Part shown: positions 1-9,111 of the stretch, one piece after another | Layout: each line of letters opens with the position of its first letter | Position numbering within the stretch: the stretch's first letter is position 1 | Origin: Candidatus Brocadia pituitae | GTDB taxonomy: Bacteria > Planctomycetota > Brocadiia > Brocadiales > Brocadiaceae | Direction: 5' to 3' | NCBI GenBank assembly: GCA_017347445.1 | Contig: AP021856.1 | Coordinates: 814,613-878,612 of the forward strand | Length of the DNA: 64,000 bases | The notes under the pieces: generated by a model | Seen by the model: only the letters and a program-made list of their open reading frames with translations | What the model was told of the DNA's origin: nothing | Database searches by the model: none | Position numbers and translations under genes: made by a program

Positions 1-2117
1 ATGCTTCCGGTGATCGTGACCGGCAGGACCATGCGGTTCTCGGGATTCAGGAGGGCATTGAGCGGTTCCGCCTTTTTTGCTAACCTCGCAGAATATTCCT
101 GCGAAAGAATCAACTTACCCTTAAGGTCTAAGGTGTCGGCAGGATAGTCTATCAACCCATTGAAGATGGCGTCGGAACTCGTTATTTCGACGGTATGAAT
201 ATTATATAAGGCAACCTTCTTTAGCTTGATTTTGTTGCTGGACAGGGAAAAATCGCCGTCCATGGAATCGAATCGCGTAATCTTTTGATCGGCCAATTTC
301 TTGCCTTCTTTTTTCAGAACCGCGGATACCCCCTTAATCCCGAAAAGAGACTCCATGACCGTATCCACAAGGTTAACATTCATGATTTCGCCCTGATCGA
401 TCTGGAACGACCCGCTGGCATTCAGGTCGCCCGTCTTTTTGTCAGTCCCCGAATTGCTTGCGGTAAAAGACCCGGAAAATGTCCCTTTGAATAGCCCCGC
501 ATATTGGGTAAAGGTATCAAGAGCATCTGCCATATTGATATTTTTGACGACCGGTTTCACGTTCCACTGCATATCAGTGGTCTCCACGGTTCCGCTCATG
601 GAGACATCTCCCTCCATGATGTGCACCTGAAACCCCTGAATGCCGAGGATCTCGTTCTGATAGTCAAACTGTGCCTGCATCTTTTCAAAAGCAGCGGATT
701 GAATCTCTCCCTTTGTGACCCCGAAGCTGCCGGTGCCCTTGATATCATCATGCTTTTTCACTGCCTGAACTTTCATATCCATGGATTCAAAGAAACTTTT
801 TGCGGTTGATGCCCTCTGACTTTCACCTGCTGACTGAGGGAGCTTGAATACGAGCCGCGGAGATGAGAACTGTACATCTGCAACGGTATCAGCCATCGTT
901 CCTTTTACGGCAGTCCGAAGAACAAAGCTTCCCTCAGGTTCGTATTCCTTCAGGGCAGGAATCAATGATTCCCAGCCCTTCAGGGAGGTTTCACCGGTCT
1001 CAACCGAAAGATCGAAATAGGGATTGTTAAAGCCATGAACTTTTCCTGATGCCGAAAGTGACAAGGTGTGCATGGTGATATTGCCTGGATCGAGTTGAAT
1101 ATTCTCGCCGGTTTTCCTGGCCTTGATAGAAATCTGGCACGGGACAAGCCGCGGCTTGCGGAAAATTTCCCCATACACAATATCAATGTCCTTCAAATCC
1201 ATGGCACAACGGACATCGAGATTGTCGATATTCCCCTTTGAAATCATCTCCATACCCAATAAACCTGAAAAGCTTGCATCCTTTGGCAATGACTCTTTGA
1301 TGGAAGGGCATAAGGCAACGATACGGTCTAAGCTGAGATCGTTTATGCGGAGGGTGATGTCCGCAAAAAGCCGTTTTATATCCATGGTTTTACCCAGGGG
1401 GCCCAAAGCGCCTTCAATTACGAAATTTTGCTTTGTTCCGGCTGGCAGACGGGCAGCCATAGAGAGGTGGATTGGATTGTTCAGGGATACATCGGTAAGC
1501 TTCATGTCTAGCAGGTCGATCGTGGTGGCAGTAGAAGTTCCCTGCTGAGTAAATTCATCGATAAAATCGATTTTGCCCTGATGTAACGTAAAGGTGGACA
1601 CCGCCAATCCTGCAAAAAGGGCGTCTTCGCTCTTTCCTGTGCTTTTTTCATCGCTATCTCTATCCTTTCTGTCTTCTTTTTGAGCGCTTCCCGCACCTTC
1701 AGGTTCTTCAGAGGTATTTTCGTCCTGCGAACCCATCAAATCATGAAAATTGAATTCCCCTTTTGCATTTTTTATCACTTGAACGACCGGCTTATCCAGG
1801 ATTAGTTCCTTGATCTGAATTTCCTTTCTTAAGAGAGGTAGGAGTTTTACTTTTACCCGCAGGCGCCCCAGGTTTAGGAAATCGCCCTCCCCAAATTCCG
1901 GGTTTTCTGCAATTCTAAGCCCGTCAATCTCTGCCCCCAATCCTTTCAGGATGGTAAGTTTTATGCCGGAAAAATCAAAATCTCTCGCTAGATACGGCTT
2001 TGCAAGCTTGATGATGTTTTCCTTCTGTTTGTTTAAATCGATAACGAATGGTGCAACTGCGATGCCTGCGAAAAGAACGAAAATTACGCACAAAACAATG
2101 ATGACGATTTTTTTCAT
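1..2117 (-). CDS. AsmA-family protein (3' end beyond window)
   Basis: An open frame of 705 codons runs from ATG at 2117 to the window edge; I checked the frame at its start, near 1200 and at base 3. The N-terminus (MKKIVIIVLCVIFVLFAGIA) is one membrane anchor. The rest is the low-complexity beta-rich sequence typical of AsmA/DUF748-like proteins, with phrases such as LKGKLILSQEYS and PVTITGS near the edge, where AsmA C-terminal domains usually lie. About residues 140-165 are a charged Glu/Lys/Asp/Ser linker. AsmA-like proteins are thought to bridge the envelope and move or organise phospholipid; that role is family knowledge. It is transcribed divergently from the protease at 2359, and 2118-2358 holds the AT-rich divergent promoter region. 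The last residues are outside the window. Confidence 0.75.
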   Translation of the reverse strand, partial: MKKIVIIVLCVIFVLFAGIAVAPFVIDLNKQKENIIKLAKPYLARDFDFSGIKLTILKGLGAEIDGLRIAENPEFGEGDFLNLGRLRVKVKLLPLLRKEIQIKELILDKPVVQVIKNAKGEFNFHDLMGSQDENTSEEPEGAGSAQKEDRKDRDSDEKSTGKSEDALFAGLAVSTFTLHQGKIDFIDEFTQQGTSTATTIDLLDMKLTDVSLNNPIHLSMAARLPAGTKQNFVIEGALGPLGKTMDIKRLFADITLRINDLSLDRIVALCPSIKESLPKDASFSGLLGMEMISKGNIDNLDVRCAMDLKDIDIVYGEIFRKPRLVPCQISIKARKTGENIQLDPGNITMHTLSLSASGKVHGFNNPYFDLSVETGETSLKGWESLIPALKEYEPEGSFVLRTAVKGTMADTVADVQFSSPRLVFKLPQSAGESQRASTAKSFFESMDMKVQAVKKHDDIKGTGSFGVTKGEIQSAAFEKMQAQFDYQNEILGIQGFQVHIMEGDVSMSGTVETTDMQWNVKPVVKNINMADALDTFTQYAGLFKGTFSGSFTASNSGTDKKTGDLNASGSFQIDQGEIMNVNLVDTVMESLFGIKGVSAVLKKEGKKLADQKITRFDSMDGDFSLSSNKIKLKKVALYNIHTVEITSSDAIFNGLIDYPADTLDLKGKLILSQEYSARLAKKAEPLNALLNPENRMVLPVTITGS

Positions 2118-2358
2118 GCCGTGTACCCTTTATAGATCTTCATACCCACAATGTTTTCTCTCTCGTATTACGAAAGACAGAGATGTACTATAGCAGACGA
2201 AGTGTATTTTATCAAGAAAAACGGCAAAACGTGATGTTGCACTGAAACATTTTACCATCGTAATACCATGCTCACGACTATTTCCTTGATAAATATTTCC
2301 TATCTTTTTATACTTATATTCTCATTCTAAATTCATTTTAAATCAAAAGGGATGACGC

Positions 2359-5300
2359 ATGAAATTAAAATTTCCAATGAGCTGTTTGAGAATGTTACTC
2401 TTTGCCTTACTTTCCCTTTCCTTCTTTTTTCCTGGCCTTACGGAAACCTTTGGACTGGAACCCCGCTTTGAAAAACGGACCGAAAAAGAAGACCGCGCTT
2501 ATAAGTTTCGTCTGCCAGGGATTGTTAGTTCTTATGTCAACAGGCTGTACGTGGATCCCGAACGCATCAAATCGGCAGAAATGCTGAAAGAGGCGCTCGC
2601 ATGGGAAGAAAGGATCGTTCCCGAGGTCCTGGCAGACTTTCCGGAACATACCAGTATCGGAAAGATCTCGGTGGATGATATTGCGAAAACGTATGATCTG
2701 TCAAAAATTCACCGGACAAAGGATATGGTTGAGATGCTCCACGATGCCCTGACGTTTATTAATGCAAATCGTCCGCCATCCGAGATCACTACGGCCAGTG
2801 ATCTCGAATACACCGCAATCAACGGCATGCTTACTCAACTGGACCCTCACTCGATTATTTTACCACCGAAGGAATTTGATGAATTCAAGATCGGCACCAC
2901 GGGCAAGTTTGGCGGACTCGGTATGGTCGTTGGCTTGCGGGATGGAGTGCTTACCGTCATATCGCCGATTGACGGCACCCCTGCTGCCCGGGCGGGCATG
3001 AAGGCGGGGGACAAGATTGTTGAGATTGACGGGGAATCTACCGTTAACATGAATCTTACGGAATCCGTTGGAAAACTGCGGGGAGATCCGGGTACTTCGG
3101 TAACGCTTTCTGTTCTGACGGAAAAGGCAGCCCAATCCAATCTGGTCACGCTCAAACGTGAGATTATTGTTATTCCAACGGTAGAATCCGCACCGCTGGA
3201 TGATAACTTTGGTTACATAAAAATCAGAAACTTCCAGGACGACACCTCACAATGTCTCAACGATCACCTGAAACGTCTCAAGCCATCCGATGAGAAACTC
3301 AAGGGATTGATTATTGATTTACGAAATAACTCTGGTGGTCTGCTGGATCAGGCCATAGAGGTTGCAGATAAATTTCTCGAAAGAGGCGCAATTGTTATCA
3401 CCGTTGGTCCCAGCGGCCATCCAAGAGAGGTGGCAGAAGCCAGGAAGTCCGATACCGACGAACCTCTGTGTCCGGTTGTCGTGCTTGTCGATGCGGGAAG
3501 CGCTTCCGGGGCAGAAATTGTCGCCGGTGCGCTTAAAGAAAATGACCGGGCTGTTATTGTGGGAGACAGAAGCTTTGGCAAGGGTTCTGTGCAACAACTC
3601 ATTGAGCTGATGGATGGTTCGGCATTAAAATTGACTATTGCCAAGTATCTTACCCCCTTATCAACGGACATCCAGTCGGTTGGCATTACCCCTGATATTA
3701 AGCTTGTTCCTGTAACCGTTGCCAGTGATCATATCAATCTCTACCGCGGAATCGTTGCCCTGCGTGAAGAGGATCTCAAGCAACACCTTGATGAACACCG
3801 CAAAGATGAAGCCCCGTTTGCCACCCTTAAATATTATTTAGAAACGAAGGAAAAGGAAAAAGACAAAGAGAATAATAAAACGGCAGAGCCGGAAGAAGAG
3901 CCAGAGGATCCCTATAAATTACCGGATTTTAATACCGACTTTCATATTATCTTCGCTAAACAATTACTTACCAGAGCAACTGCATGGCAACGGGATGAGT
4001 TTTTACAAAATTCTTCTCACGTTATAGAAGAAACCGCAAGGAATGAAGAAAAGAAAATCGCCCAGGCGCTTCAAAAACTGAATATTGATTGGTCATCTGG
4101 CGACAGCACCGGAAAGGTAAAGACAAATATTTCTTTTTCCACAACCCCTGCAAACGGACGGGTAAGGGCGGGTGAGAAGATTACCCTTACCGTAACTGCT
4201 GCGAATATTGGTGAAGCGCCGGTATACCAGTTACGGGGGATCTCATCGGGTAAGAACGGACTGTTTGATAAACTTGAATTTATCCTGGGTAAAATAGAGG
4301 CAGGTAGCACAAAATCGTATTCCACAACCGTAGAAATTCCAAGGAGTGCGCTTGACAGAGAAGATGAGGTTACTATTAAGTTTGAAGAACTGAACCAGCG
4401 CAATCCAAAGGACATTAGATTGAATATCGTCACGGAGGCGCTGCCACGCCCGCTGTTTGCCTATTCATACCAGGTACTGGATGCCGTAAAGGGCTCATCA
4501 AAAAACAATGGAGACGGCCTGATACAGCGTGGAGAGGATATTGAGGTGCTTGTATCCATAAAAAATATTGGAGAGGGTGCTGCCGAAAAAAATGTCATCT
4601 CTGTAAGGGATCTTAGTAATAAAGAAATTTTTGTAAAAAATGGCAGGGCAGAAATAGGAACCCTTAATCCGGGAGAAACGAAAGAGGCGACCATTTCATT
4701 TTCTGTAAAAGAAACGGTGTCATTGGACAAGTTTAGTATGGATATGATTATTTCCGATATGGTCTTCGGAACGTTATTAACCAGCAAGCTGACCTTTCCT
4801 GTTGCTGCTGGCAAGCCGAAAATTGTACCAGCTTCCGGCCTCTTGAAGGTAGGCAGAAATTACGCGCCACTGTATGGAGGAATGTCAGTTGATTCGCCGG
4901 TGTTGTCCATGATGAAAGCGGGCTCGGTTTTAATGGCAAATGCAAAAAGTTCCGATTGGTTCCGCATAACGCTTCCGGATAACCGGTTTGGCTGGGTATC
5001 GGCAAAGGATGTTATGGAATTGCATGAATCACGGGGTGAACCGAGTGCGTTTGAGCCTCTTATACAGCGGACCCCTCCAACGATTACCCTGAACCAAGCT
5101 GTGTCAAAGGTGTTGCTGGGAAACGATCAGTTGCCATTTTCTGCTGTTATAGAAGACGATATCCGGGTAAAGCATGCATATATCCTGATCAACAACGATA
5201 AGGTCTTTTTTAAATCCAATAAGATCCCAACCCTGAAAGAATTGAACAAATTTGAAATTCATACCAACCTCCCTTTGAAAGAAGGGCCTAACGTGGTGAC

Positions 5301-5385
5301 GATCGTTGCGCGTGACGATCACGACCTTGTTACCACGAAATCATTTGTTGCAACCAGAGGAATTGCCGTTGCAAAGGGACCATAA
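2359..5385 (+). CDS. Carboxy-terminal processing protease (S41, PDZ) with long C-terminal extension
   Basis: An exported serine protease of 1008 residues. Residues 1-32 are a signal peptide. A PDZ domain lies at about 190-270 (GGLGMVVG, AGMKAGDKIVEIDG) and the S41 domain at about 315-455 (LIIDLRNNSGGLLDQA). The serine motif GSASGAEIVAGAL begins near residue 380 and the general-base lysine is in SFGKGSVQ (K408), so the Ser/Lys dyad looks intact. Typical CtpA/Prc proteins have 400-700 residues. Here a Lys/Glu-rich linker (about 500-525) leads to two CARDB/DUF11-like beta domains (about 595-815), an SH3-like domain (about 825-885, FGWVSAKDVMEL) and a last Ig-like domain. CtpA-type enzymes trim or degrade envelope proteins; the extra modules suggest docking to the wall or a partner. 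ATG 2359 follows AAAGGGATGACGC. It has its own transcription unit. Confidence 0.9.
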   Translation: MKLKFPMSCLRMLLFALLSLSFFFPGLTETFGLEPRFEKRTEKEDRAYKFRLPGIVSSYVNRLYVDPERIKSAEMLKEALAWEERIVPEVLADFPEHTSIGKISVDDIAKTYDLSKIHRTKDMVEMLHDALTFINANRPPSEITTASDLEYTAINGMLTQLDPHSIILPPKEFDEFKIGTTGKFGGLGMVVGLRDGVLTVISPIDGTPAARAGMKAGDKIVEIDGESTVNMNLTESVGKLRGDPGTSVTLSVLTEKAAQSNLVTLKREIIVIPTVESAPLDDNFGYIKIRNFQDDTSQCLNDHLKRLKPSDEKLKGLIIDLRNNSGGLLDQAIEVADKFLERGAIVITVGPSGHPREVAEARKSDTDEPLCPVVVLVDAGSASGAEIVAGALKENDRAVIVGDRSFGKGSVQQLIELMDGSALKLTIAKYLTPLSTDIQSVGITPDIKLVPVTVASDHINLYRGIVALREEDLKQHLDEHRKDEAPFATLKYYLETKEKEKDKENNKTAEPEEEPEDPYKLPDFNTDFHIIFAKQLLTRATAWQRDEFLQNSSHVIEETARNEEKKIAQALQKLNIDWSSGDSTGKVKTNISFSTTPANGRVRAGEKITLTVTAANIGEAPVYQLRGISSGKNGLFDKLEFILGKIEAGSTKSYSTTVEIPRSALDREDEVTIKFEELNQRNPKDIRLNIVTEALPRPLFAYSYQVLDAVKGSSKNNGDGLIQRGEDIEVLVSIKNIGEGAAEKNVISVRDLSNKEIFVKNGRAEIGTLNPGETKEATISFSVKETVSLDKFSMDMIISDMVFGTLLTSKLTFPVAAGKPKIVPASGLLKVGRNYAPLYGGMSVDSPVLSMMKAGSVLMANAKSSDWFRITLPDNRFGWVSAKDVMELHESRGEPSAFEPLIQRTPPTITLNQAVSKVLLGNDQLPFSAVIEDDIRVKHAYILINNDKVFFKSNKIPTLKELNKFEIHTNLPLKEGPNVVTIVARDDHDLVTTKSFVATRGIAVAKGP

Positions 5386-5444
5386 AAAACCCCGCCTGCC
5401 CTCCTGGAGCTTTTCATGAGAGCAGAGGGATGCAGTTTGTTATA

Positions 5445-5552
5445 TGAATTAGGCCTTTGGCAACCTATAGCACTGTAGTGGCAATTCATGAATTGCCACT
5501 ACATGGTCGGTTTGAAATTCCTTAACATTGAATTAGGCCTTCGGCGGCTTAT
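5445..5552. repeat. Dispersed repeat, hairpin-core type 1
   Basis: A perfect 28-bp palindrome occupies 5475-5502 (half-site GTAGTGGCAATTCA). It is framed on the left by ATTAGGCCTTTGGCAACCT and on the right by GGTTTGAAATTCCTTAACATT, then another ATTAGGCCTTCGGC. The same frame and core recur at 21308-21395 and, inverted, at 10845-10935. It lies between the convergent protease and sat genes and may also help transcription stop. Confidence 0.8.
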
Positions 5553-5587
5553 TTAAAGAGAAGATCGAACCGCAGAACAAAGAATTT

Positions 5588-5617
5588 AGTAGGGACACGG
5601 TGCTCCGTGTCCCTACT
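5588..5617. terminator. Hairpin between convergent genes
   Basis: A 13-bp perfect stem (AGTAGGGACACGG) with a TGCT loop lies 14 bp beyond the sat stop codon. There is no long U tract, so it may be a repeat-derived hairpin rather than a classical intrinsic terminator. Its position between two converging genes suggests bidirectional stopping. Confidence 0.5.
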
Positions 5618-5630
5618 TCATCATTCAACA

Positions 5631-6800
5631 TTATTTTAATTTCTGATAATATTCACTCAATACCTTTGCGATCTCCGGCCGTGTGAATGTTGGAGGCGGA
5701 GCTTGTCCTGCACCAAGCATCTTCCTGACTTCTGTACCGCTCAGGATGACGTGGTTGGATGAATCGTGAGGGCACGTCTTGTATGAGGCCATGCCGTTGC
5801 AAGCTTTACAGTAGAAGGTATGATCAAAAAATAGTGGGGTAATTCCTATCTCCTGTGGATCAAATTCATCAAAGATATAATGGGCGTCAAATGTCCCGTA
5901 ATAACTACCGACACCCGCATGGTCACGCCCCACAATGAAATGAGTGCAGCCATAATTTTTTCTCACAATTGCGTGGAAGATGGCCTCTCTCGGTCCGGCG
6001 TACCGCATTGCAGCCGGGAAAACAGACAGCATAGCCCTGTCTTTCGGGTAATAGTTCTCTAAAAGGACTTCGTAACTCCTGATCCTGACGTCTGCCGGCA
6101 CATCATCACTTTTTGTTTCCCCTACGAGCGGGTGCAGCAGGATGGCGTCCACGATCTCCAGAGCGCATTTCTGGATGTATTCATGGGCGCGATGGACGGG
6201 ATTCCGCGTTTGGAAGCCAACCACGCGTCTCCATCCTCTTTTTACAAAGGTGTCTCTTGTTTCCTGCGGATCCAGCCGGTATGATAAAAAGTCTGAAGGT
6301 TTTGTCCGGTTAATCACACTCACTTTACCGCCCAGCAGGTATTCTCCCATGTTACAGACATAATCCACACCGGGGTGTTTTCTGTCGTCAACACCGTAAA
6401 CCTCCAGCGATTCCTTGTGTTTGTCGTGGTGAAAGATCTCTTCCAGGTGTATAATTGCAAGCACCTCGTTTGCCTGATCAACCAGGGCGACGTCTTTGCC
6501 CGGCTTGAGCCCTTCGACCTCTTCTTTTGTTGCTGAGAGGACGATTGGGATTGACCAGGGCAACCCATTCGACAATCTCATATTGTCTACGACGTTGTCG
6601 TAATCTGCTTTACCCATAAATCCTTCGAGGGGGCTCATCGCTCCAACGGCAATCATGTCAAGGTCTGACATCTCACGGGAATTTAGCTGGATTCTTTTCA
6701 TGTCATAATGAGTAGCCTTATCCAGCAACATTTCCCGTTCTTCCATGGATACCATCCTGTGAACAAGTTTTCCCCCATGTGGCGCAATATTTTTTACCAT
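5631..6800 (-). CDS. sat: Sulfate adenylyltransferase (ATP sulfurylase)
   Basis: 389 residues, the usual length of homo-oligomeric dissimilatory-type ATP sulfurylase without an APS kinase domain. It interconverts ATP plus sulfate and APS plus pyrophosphate. Visible motifs are the ATP/sulfate-binding [11 protein letters not shown] (about residue 197), GRDHAGVGS (about 293) and a zinc knuckle [17 protein letters not shown] near the C-terminus, as found in dissimilatory and archaeal enzymes. It is the last gene of the minus-strand set aprA-aprB-sat, 6 bp after aprB. Direction in vivo is open: with AprAB it could make sulfite, or run in reverse to recover ATP from sulfite oxidation. No dsr or qmo gene is in the window. 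Confidence 0.95.
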   Translation of the reverse strand: MVKNIAPHGGKLVHRMVSMEEREMLLDKATHYDMKRIQLNSREMSDLDMIAVGAMSPLEGFMGKADYDNVVDNMRLSNGLPWSIPIVLSATKEEVEGLKPGKDVALVDQANEVLAIIHLEEIFHHDKHKESLEVYGVDDRKHPGVDYVCNMGEYLLGGKVSVINRTKPSDFLSYRLDPQETRDTFVKRGWRRVVGFQTRNPVHRAHEYIQKCALEIVDAILLHPLVGETKSDDVPADVRIRSYEVLLENYYPKDRAMLSVFPAAMRYAGPREAIFHAIVRKNYGCTHFIVGRDHAGVGSYYGTFDAHYIFDEFDPQEIGITPLFFDHTFYCKACNGMASYKTCPHDSSNHVILSGTEVRKMLGAGQAPPPTFTRPEIAKVLSEYYQKLK

Positions 6801-6806
6801 CTTTCC

Positions 6807-7142
6807 TTAATCTCCTTTCAAACATCTAGCCTGAATAATAAATTCCTCCTGATGCCTTTCGGCATCCCAGATCGTCCAAATCGTTTTGTCGTGCTTTAAC
6901 CGTGCCTTCAGGGAAGATCCGTTACTGCAGATCTGAAAAGGAAGCCTCAGCTCGATTGCCTGTACCGGGCATTCCTTCACGCAACAGGCGCATGTCCAGC
7001 AAGCCGACTGATCACGAATTGCTGCCTTCGTGTTTTCTTTGCGGTAGCACAGATCACCCGGGCAGATACGTTCACACCGCGCCTCGGGTAATCCTTTGCA
7101 ACCGTTACAGATGGTTTCGTCAATAAAGATGCTCATGGGCAC
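6807..7142 (-). CDS. aprB: APS reductase beta subunit (ferredoxin-like), short form
   Basis: 111 residues with eight cysteines in two [4Fe-4S] patterns: C12, C15, C23, C27 (split by an insertion as is typical of AprB) and C48-W-T-C51-A-C-C54-V-K-E-C58-P. It passes electrons to the FAD of AprA for reversible reduction of APS to sulfite and AMP in the cytoplasm. Classical sulfate-reducer AprB has about 150-165 residues with a C-terminal tail embracing AprA; most of that tail is missing here. The start overlaps the aprA stop by 10 bp, so the two are probably translationally coupled. A generic 2[4Fe-4S] ferredoxin is the alternative, but the aprA neighbour makes AprB far more likely. Confidence 0.88.
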   Translation of the reverse strand: MPMSIFIDETICNGCKGLPEARCERICPGDLCYRKENTKAAIRDQSACWTCACCVKECPVQAIELRLPFQICSNGSSLKARLKHDKTIWTIWDAERHQEEFIIQARCLKGD

Positions 7143-8809
7143 AATGGTCTTTCTATCATGAGCGTCTCATCCGTCTTTGGATTATAGACAGAATTTACAA
7201 AGGTAAGCCAGCGGCTGTTATCTTTCTCCGGATAATCCAGGCGGGTCTGGTAGCACGCCCATCTCGTTTCCTTGCGATAGATCAGATGCTCTACCAATAC
7301 CCGTGCGACATCAAGCCGGTCAATGCATTCCAATGCCTCAACCAGAGCATAATGATTCATGGCCGACAGGTCTCTCATGCGATCCCTGAGGCATTTGAGC
7401 AATCGTCTTGCCTCCAGCAACCTTTCTTCATGCAGTTCGTAATTCATGGAGATTCCTCCGGCGTATTCGTCCATAATCTTTTGTAATCGTTCCCGTGCTT
7501 CTGCAGGCGATATGCCTGTCTTTATCGATAAAGGTCGCAGCACCCTCGCCTTTTCCCGCCGGATTATATCTTCGTCCGGATGTCTTAGGGACACGTCTTT
7601 TATGTCCTCCAGTGCCGTTGTTGCCGCGATACGCGCCTCGACCCAGCTTCCGCTTACGTATTTTTTCGGCGCACCGCCTGCCACCTCTCCGGCAGCATAC
7701 AGACCGGGGATCGTTGTCCTTCTGTCTTTATCGATCCAATACCCCGCCTGGCAATGGCCGCCCACAAGGAAAGGTTCCGTGCCATAGATTTCCACCGGTT
7801 TCTTCCGGGGGTTCCTCTCTTTCGTTGCCCACAAAAGGACGATCTGGGGGTTCATATTTAAGAAATCTTCCTTTAATCTTCTTTCATCTCCCTCATTCAA
7901 CGTGGTTGTGTCCAGATAGCAGGGTCCCCGGCCGTTCTTCTTTTCCTCGATGGTTGCTAAAAGCCGGTGGTGTGTCAGACACCGGTTTCCACCCCAATGT
8001 TTATAGTAGCGTTCGAGGTAGTCTTCTCCGCGCGCGTTGATCTGCTTCGAATGCGCACCCACGGCGATGGTGCCCGTTGGAGCATTTACATCCTTTACCC
8101 GCAAGGCAATAAACCGGTTCTCAAAGCTCGTCATTTCCGCCCCGATCCGTATTCCCATGGCGTACCCGGTTCCTGCATTCCAGGGGCAGTACCACAGGAG
8201 ATTCCTCGCCTCCCCGGTATTATGCGGTCTGTAAATGCCCGAAGCCCCTCCGGTAGCAACAATAACCGCCTTTGCCCTGACAACATAAAAGACACCATCG
8301 CGGACTCCGAAACCAAATGCCCCACACACACGGGTGTTGTCATAAATAAAATTGGTTGCCACGACACGATTAAGAACCCGGGCGGGTGTTTTTTGCACGG
8401 CCTCTGCAAGGATGGGCTTTAACCGTTCACCAAAAATACGAATACTGCGTTTTCCGCGCATTTTATAAGTACCATCGGCATTCTTTTCGATAGGAAGCCC
8501 CATCTTTTCTACGTCTTTGACCGCATCATTGAGCCCCTGGACAATGCTGTAAACAAGGTCCCTTCTGATAATGCCCTCAAACTGCCGTTCCACATACGCA
8601 ACGTATGAATCAGGTGTCTGTCCCGTATGCAAATATGCATTGATGGCATTCAGTCCCATGGCCAGACATCCGCTGCGCTCGATGTGCGCCTTTTCCATAA
8701 TAACCACCCGACAACCGGGAGATTTTTTATAAATCTCCACGGCGGCAAAACACCCCGCCGCACCGCCGCCAATGATTAAGATGTCAGCATCTATCGGTAC
8801 TATGCTCAT
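7133..8809 (-). CDS. aprA: APS reductase alpha subunit (FAD flavoprotein)
   Basis: 558 residues of the fumarate reductase/succinate dehydrogenase flavoprotein fold. The N-terminal dinucleotide motif ILIIGGGAAGCFAAVEI binds FAD; further AprA-like stretches are ERSGCLAMGLNAINAYL (about 43-59), GGASGIYRPHNTGEARN (about 188) and GLYAAGEVAGGAPKKYVSGSW (about 372). It carries the active site for APS + 2e- giving sulfite + AMP. It is shorter than the roughly 620-665 residues of sulfate-reducer AprA, matching the short AprB. First gene of an aprA-aprB-sat unit; the 302-bp region upstream holds a dispersed repeat and an AT-rich stretch where a promoter may lie. Whether the pathway works for sulfite oxidation or sulfate assimilation cannot be decided from sequence. 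Confidence 0.9.
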   Translation of the reverse strand: MSIVPIDADILIIGGGAAGCFAAVEIYKKSPGCRVVIMEKAHIERSGCLAMGLNAINAYLHTGQTPDSYVAYVERQFEGIIRRDLVYSIVQGLNDAVKDVEKMGLPIEKNADGTYKMRGKRSIRIFGERLKPILAEAVQKTPARVLNRVVATNFIYDNTRVCGAFGFGVRDGVFYVVRAKAVIVATGGASGIYRPHNTGEARNLLWYCPWNAGTGYAMGIRIGAEMTSFENRFIALRVKDVNAPTGTIAVGAHSKQINARGEDYLERYYKHWGGNRCLTHHRLLATIEEKKNGRGPCYLDTTTLNEGDERRLKEDFLNMNPQIVLLWATKERNPRKKPVEIYGTEPFLVGGHCQAGYWIDKDRRTTIPGLYAAGEVAGGAPKKYVSGSWVEARIAATTALEDIKDVSLRHPDEDIIRREKARVLRPLSIKTGISPAEARERLQKIMDEYAGGISMNYELHEERLLEARRLLKCLRDRMRDLSAMNHYALVEALECIDRLDVARVLVEHLIYRKETRWACYQTRLDYPEKDNSRWLTFVNSVYNPKTDETLMIERPLCP

Positions 8810-8831
8810 AACATGGAGAATGCGATTAATT

Positions 8832-8918
8832 ATGCCTTCGGCAACATTTCCCCCTGTTTCCCCCAGTTTACGGGGGGATTATGGGGGGTAGTTGAAATTC
8901 CTAAACATTAAATTTATA
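8832..8918. repeat. Dispersed repeat, hairpin-core type 2 (C/G-rich)
   Basis: A frame beginning ATGCCTTCGGCAACA and ending GTTGAAATTCCTAAACATT encloses an imperfect inverted repeat of C and G runs (TTTCCCCCAGTTTACGGGGG and TTATGGGGGG). The same frame and core recur at 22925-23005 and, inverted, at 10763-10840. The frame resembles the type 1 repeats at 5445 and 21308, but the hairpin core differs. The rest of the aprA upstream gap (8919-9111) shows nothing I recognise. Confidence 0.75.
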
Positions 8919-9111
8919 AAAAAAGTAATACTACTTATATTTTATTCCTATGTCAAATTCAAAACAAATTTCAAGCGCAGTGAAGAGGAATGCCCAGCGG
9001 ACCCTTCCGCACGGGACTGTATAAAGAAGGATTTTCTGCCATAAAAAGGATGTGGGAGGATGTTGCAAATTGCATGAACGAGACTCATAAAAAATGTTGA
9101 ATGATATGCGG

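Noticed and set aside
1123-1548. Plus-strand frames across 285-2193
   Set aside because: They are opposite to the continuous minus-strand AsmA-like frame, which has the coherent protein sequence.
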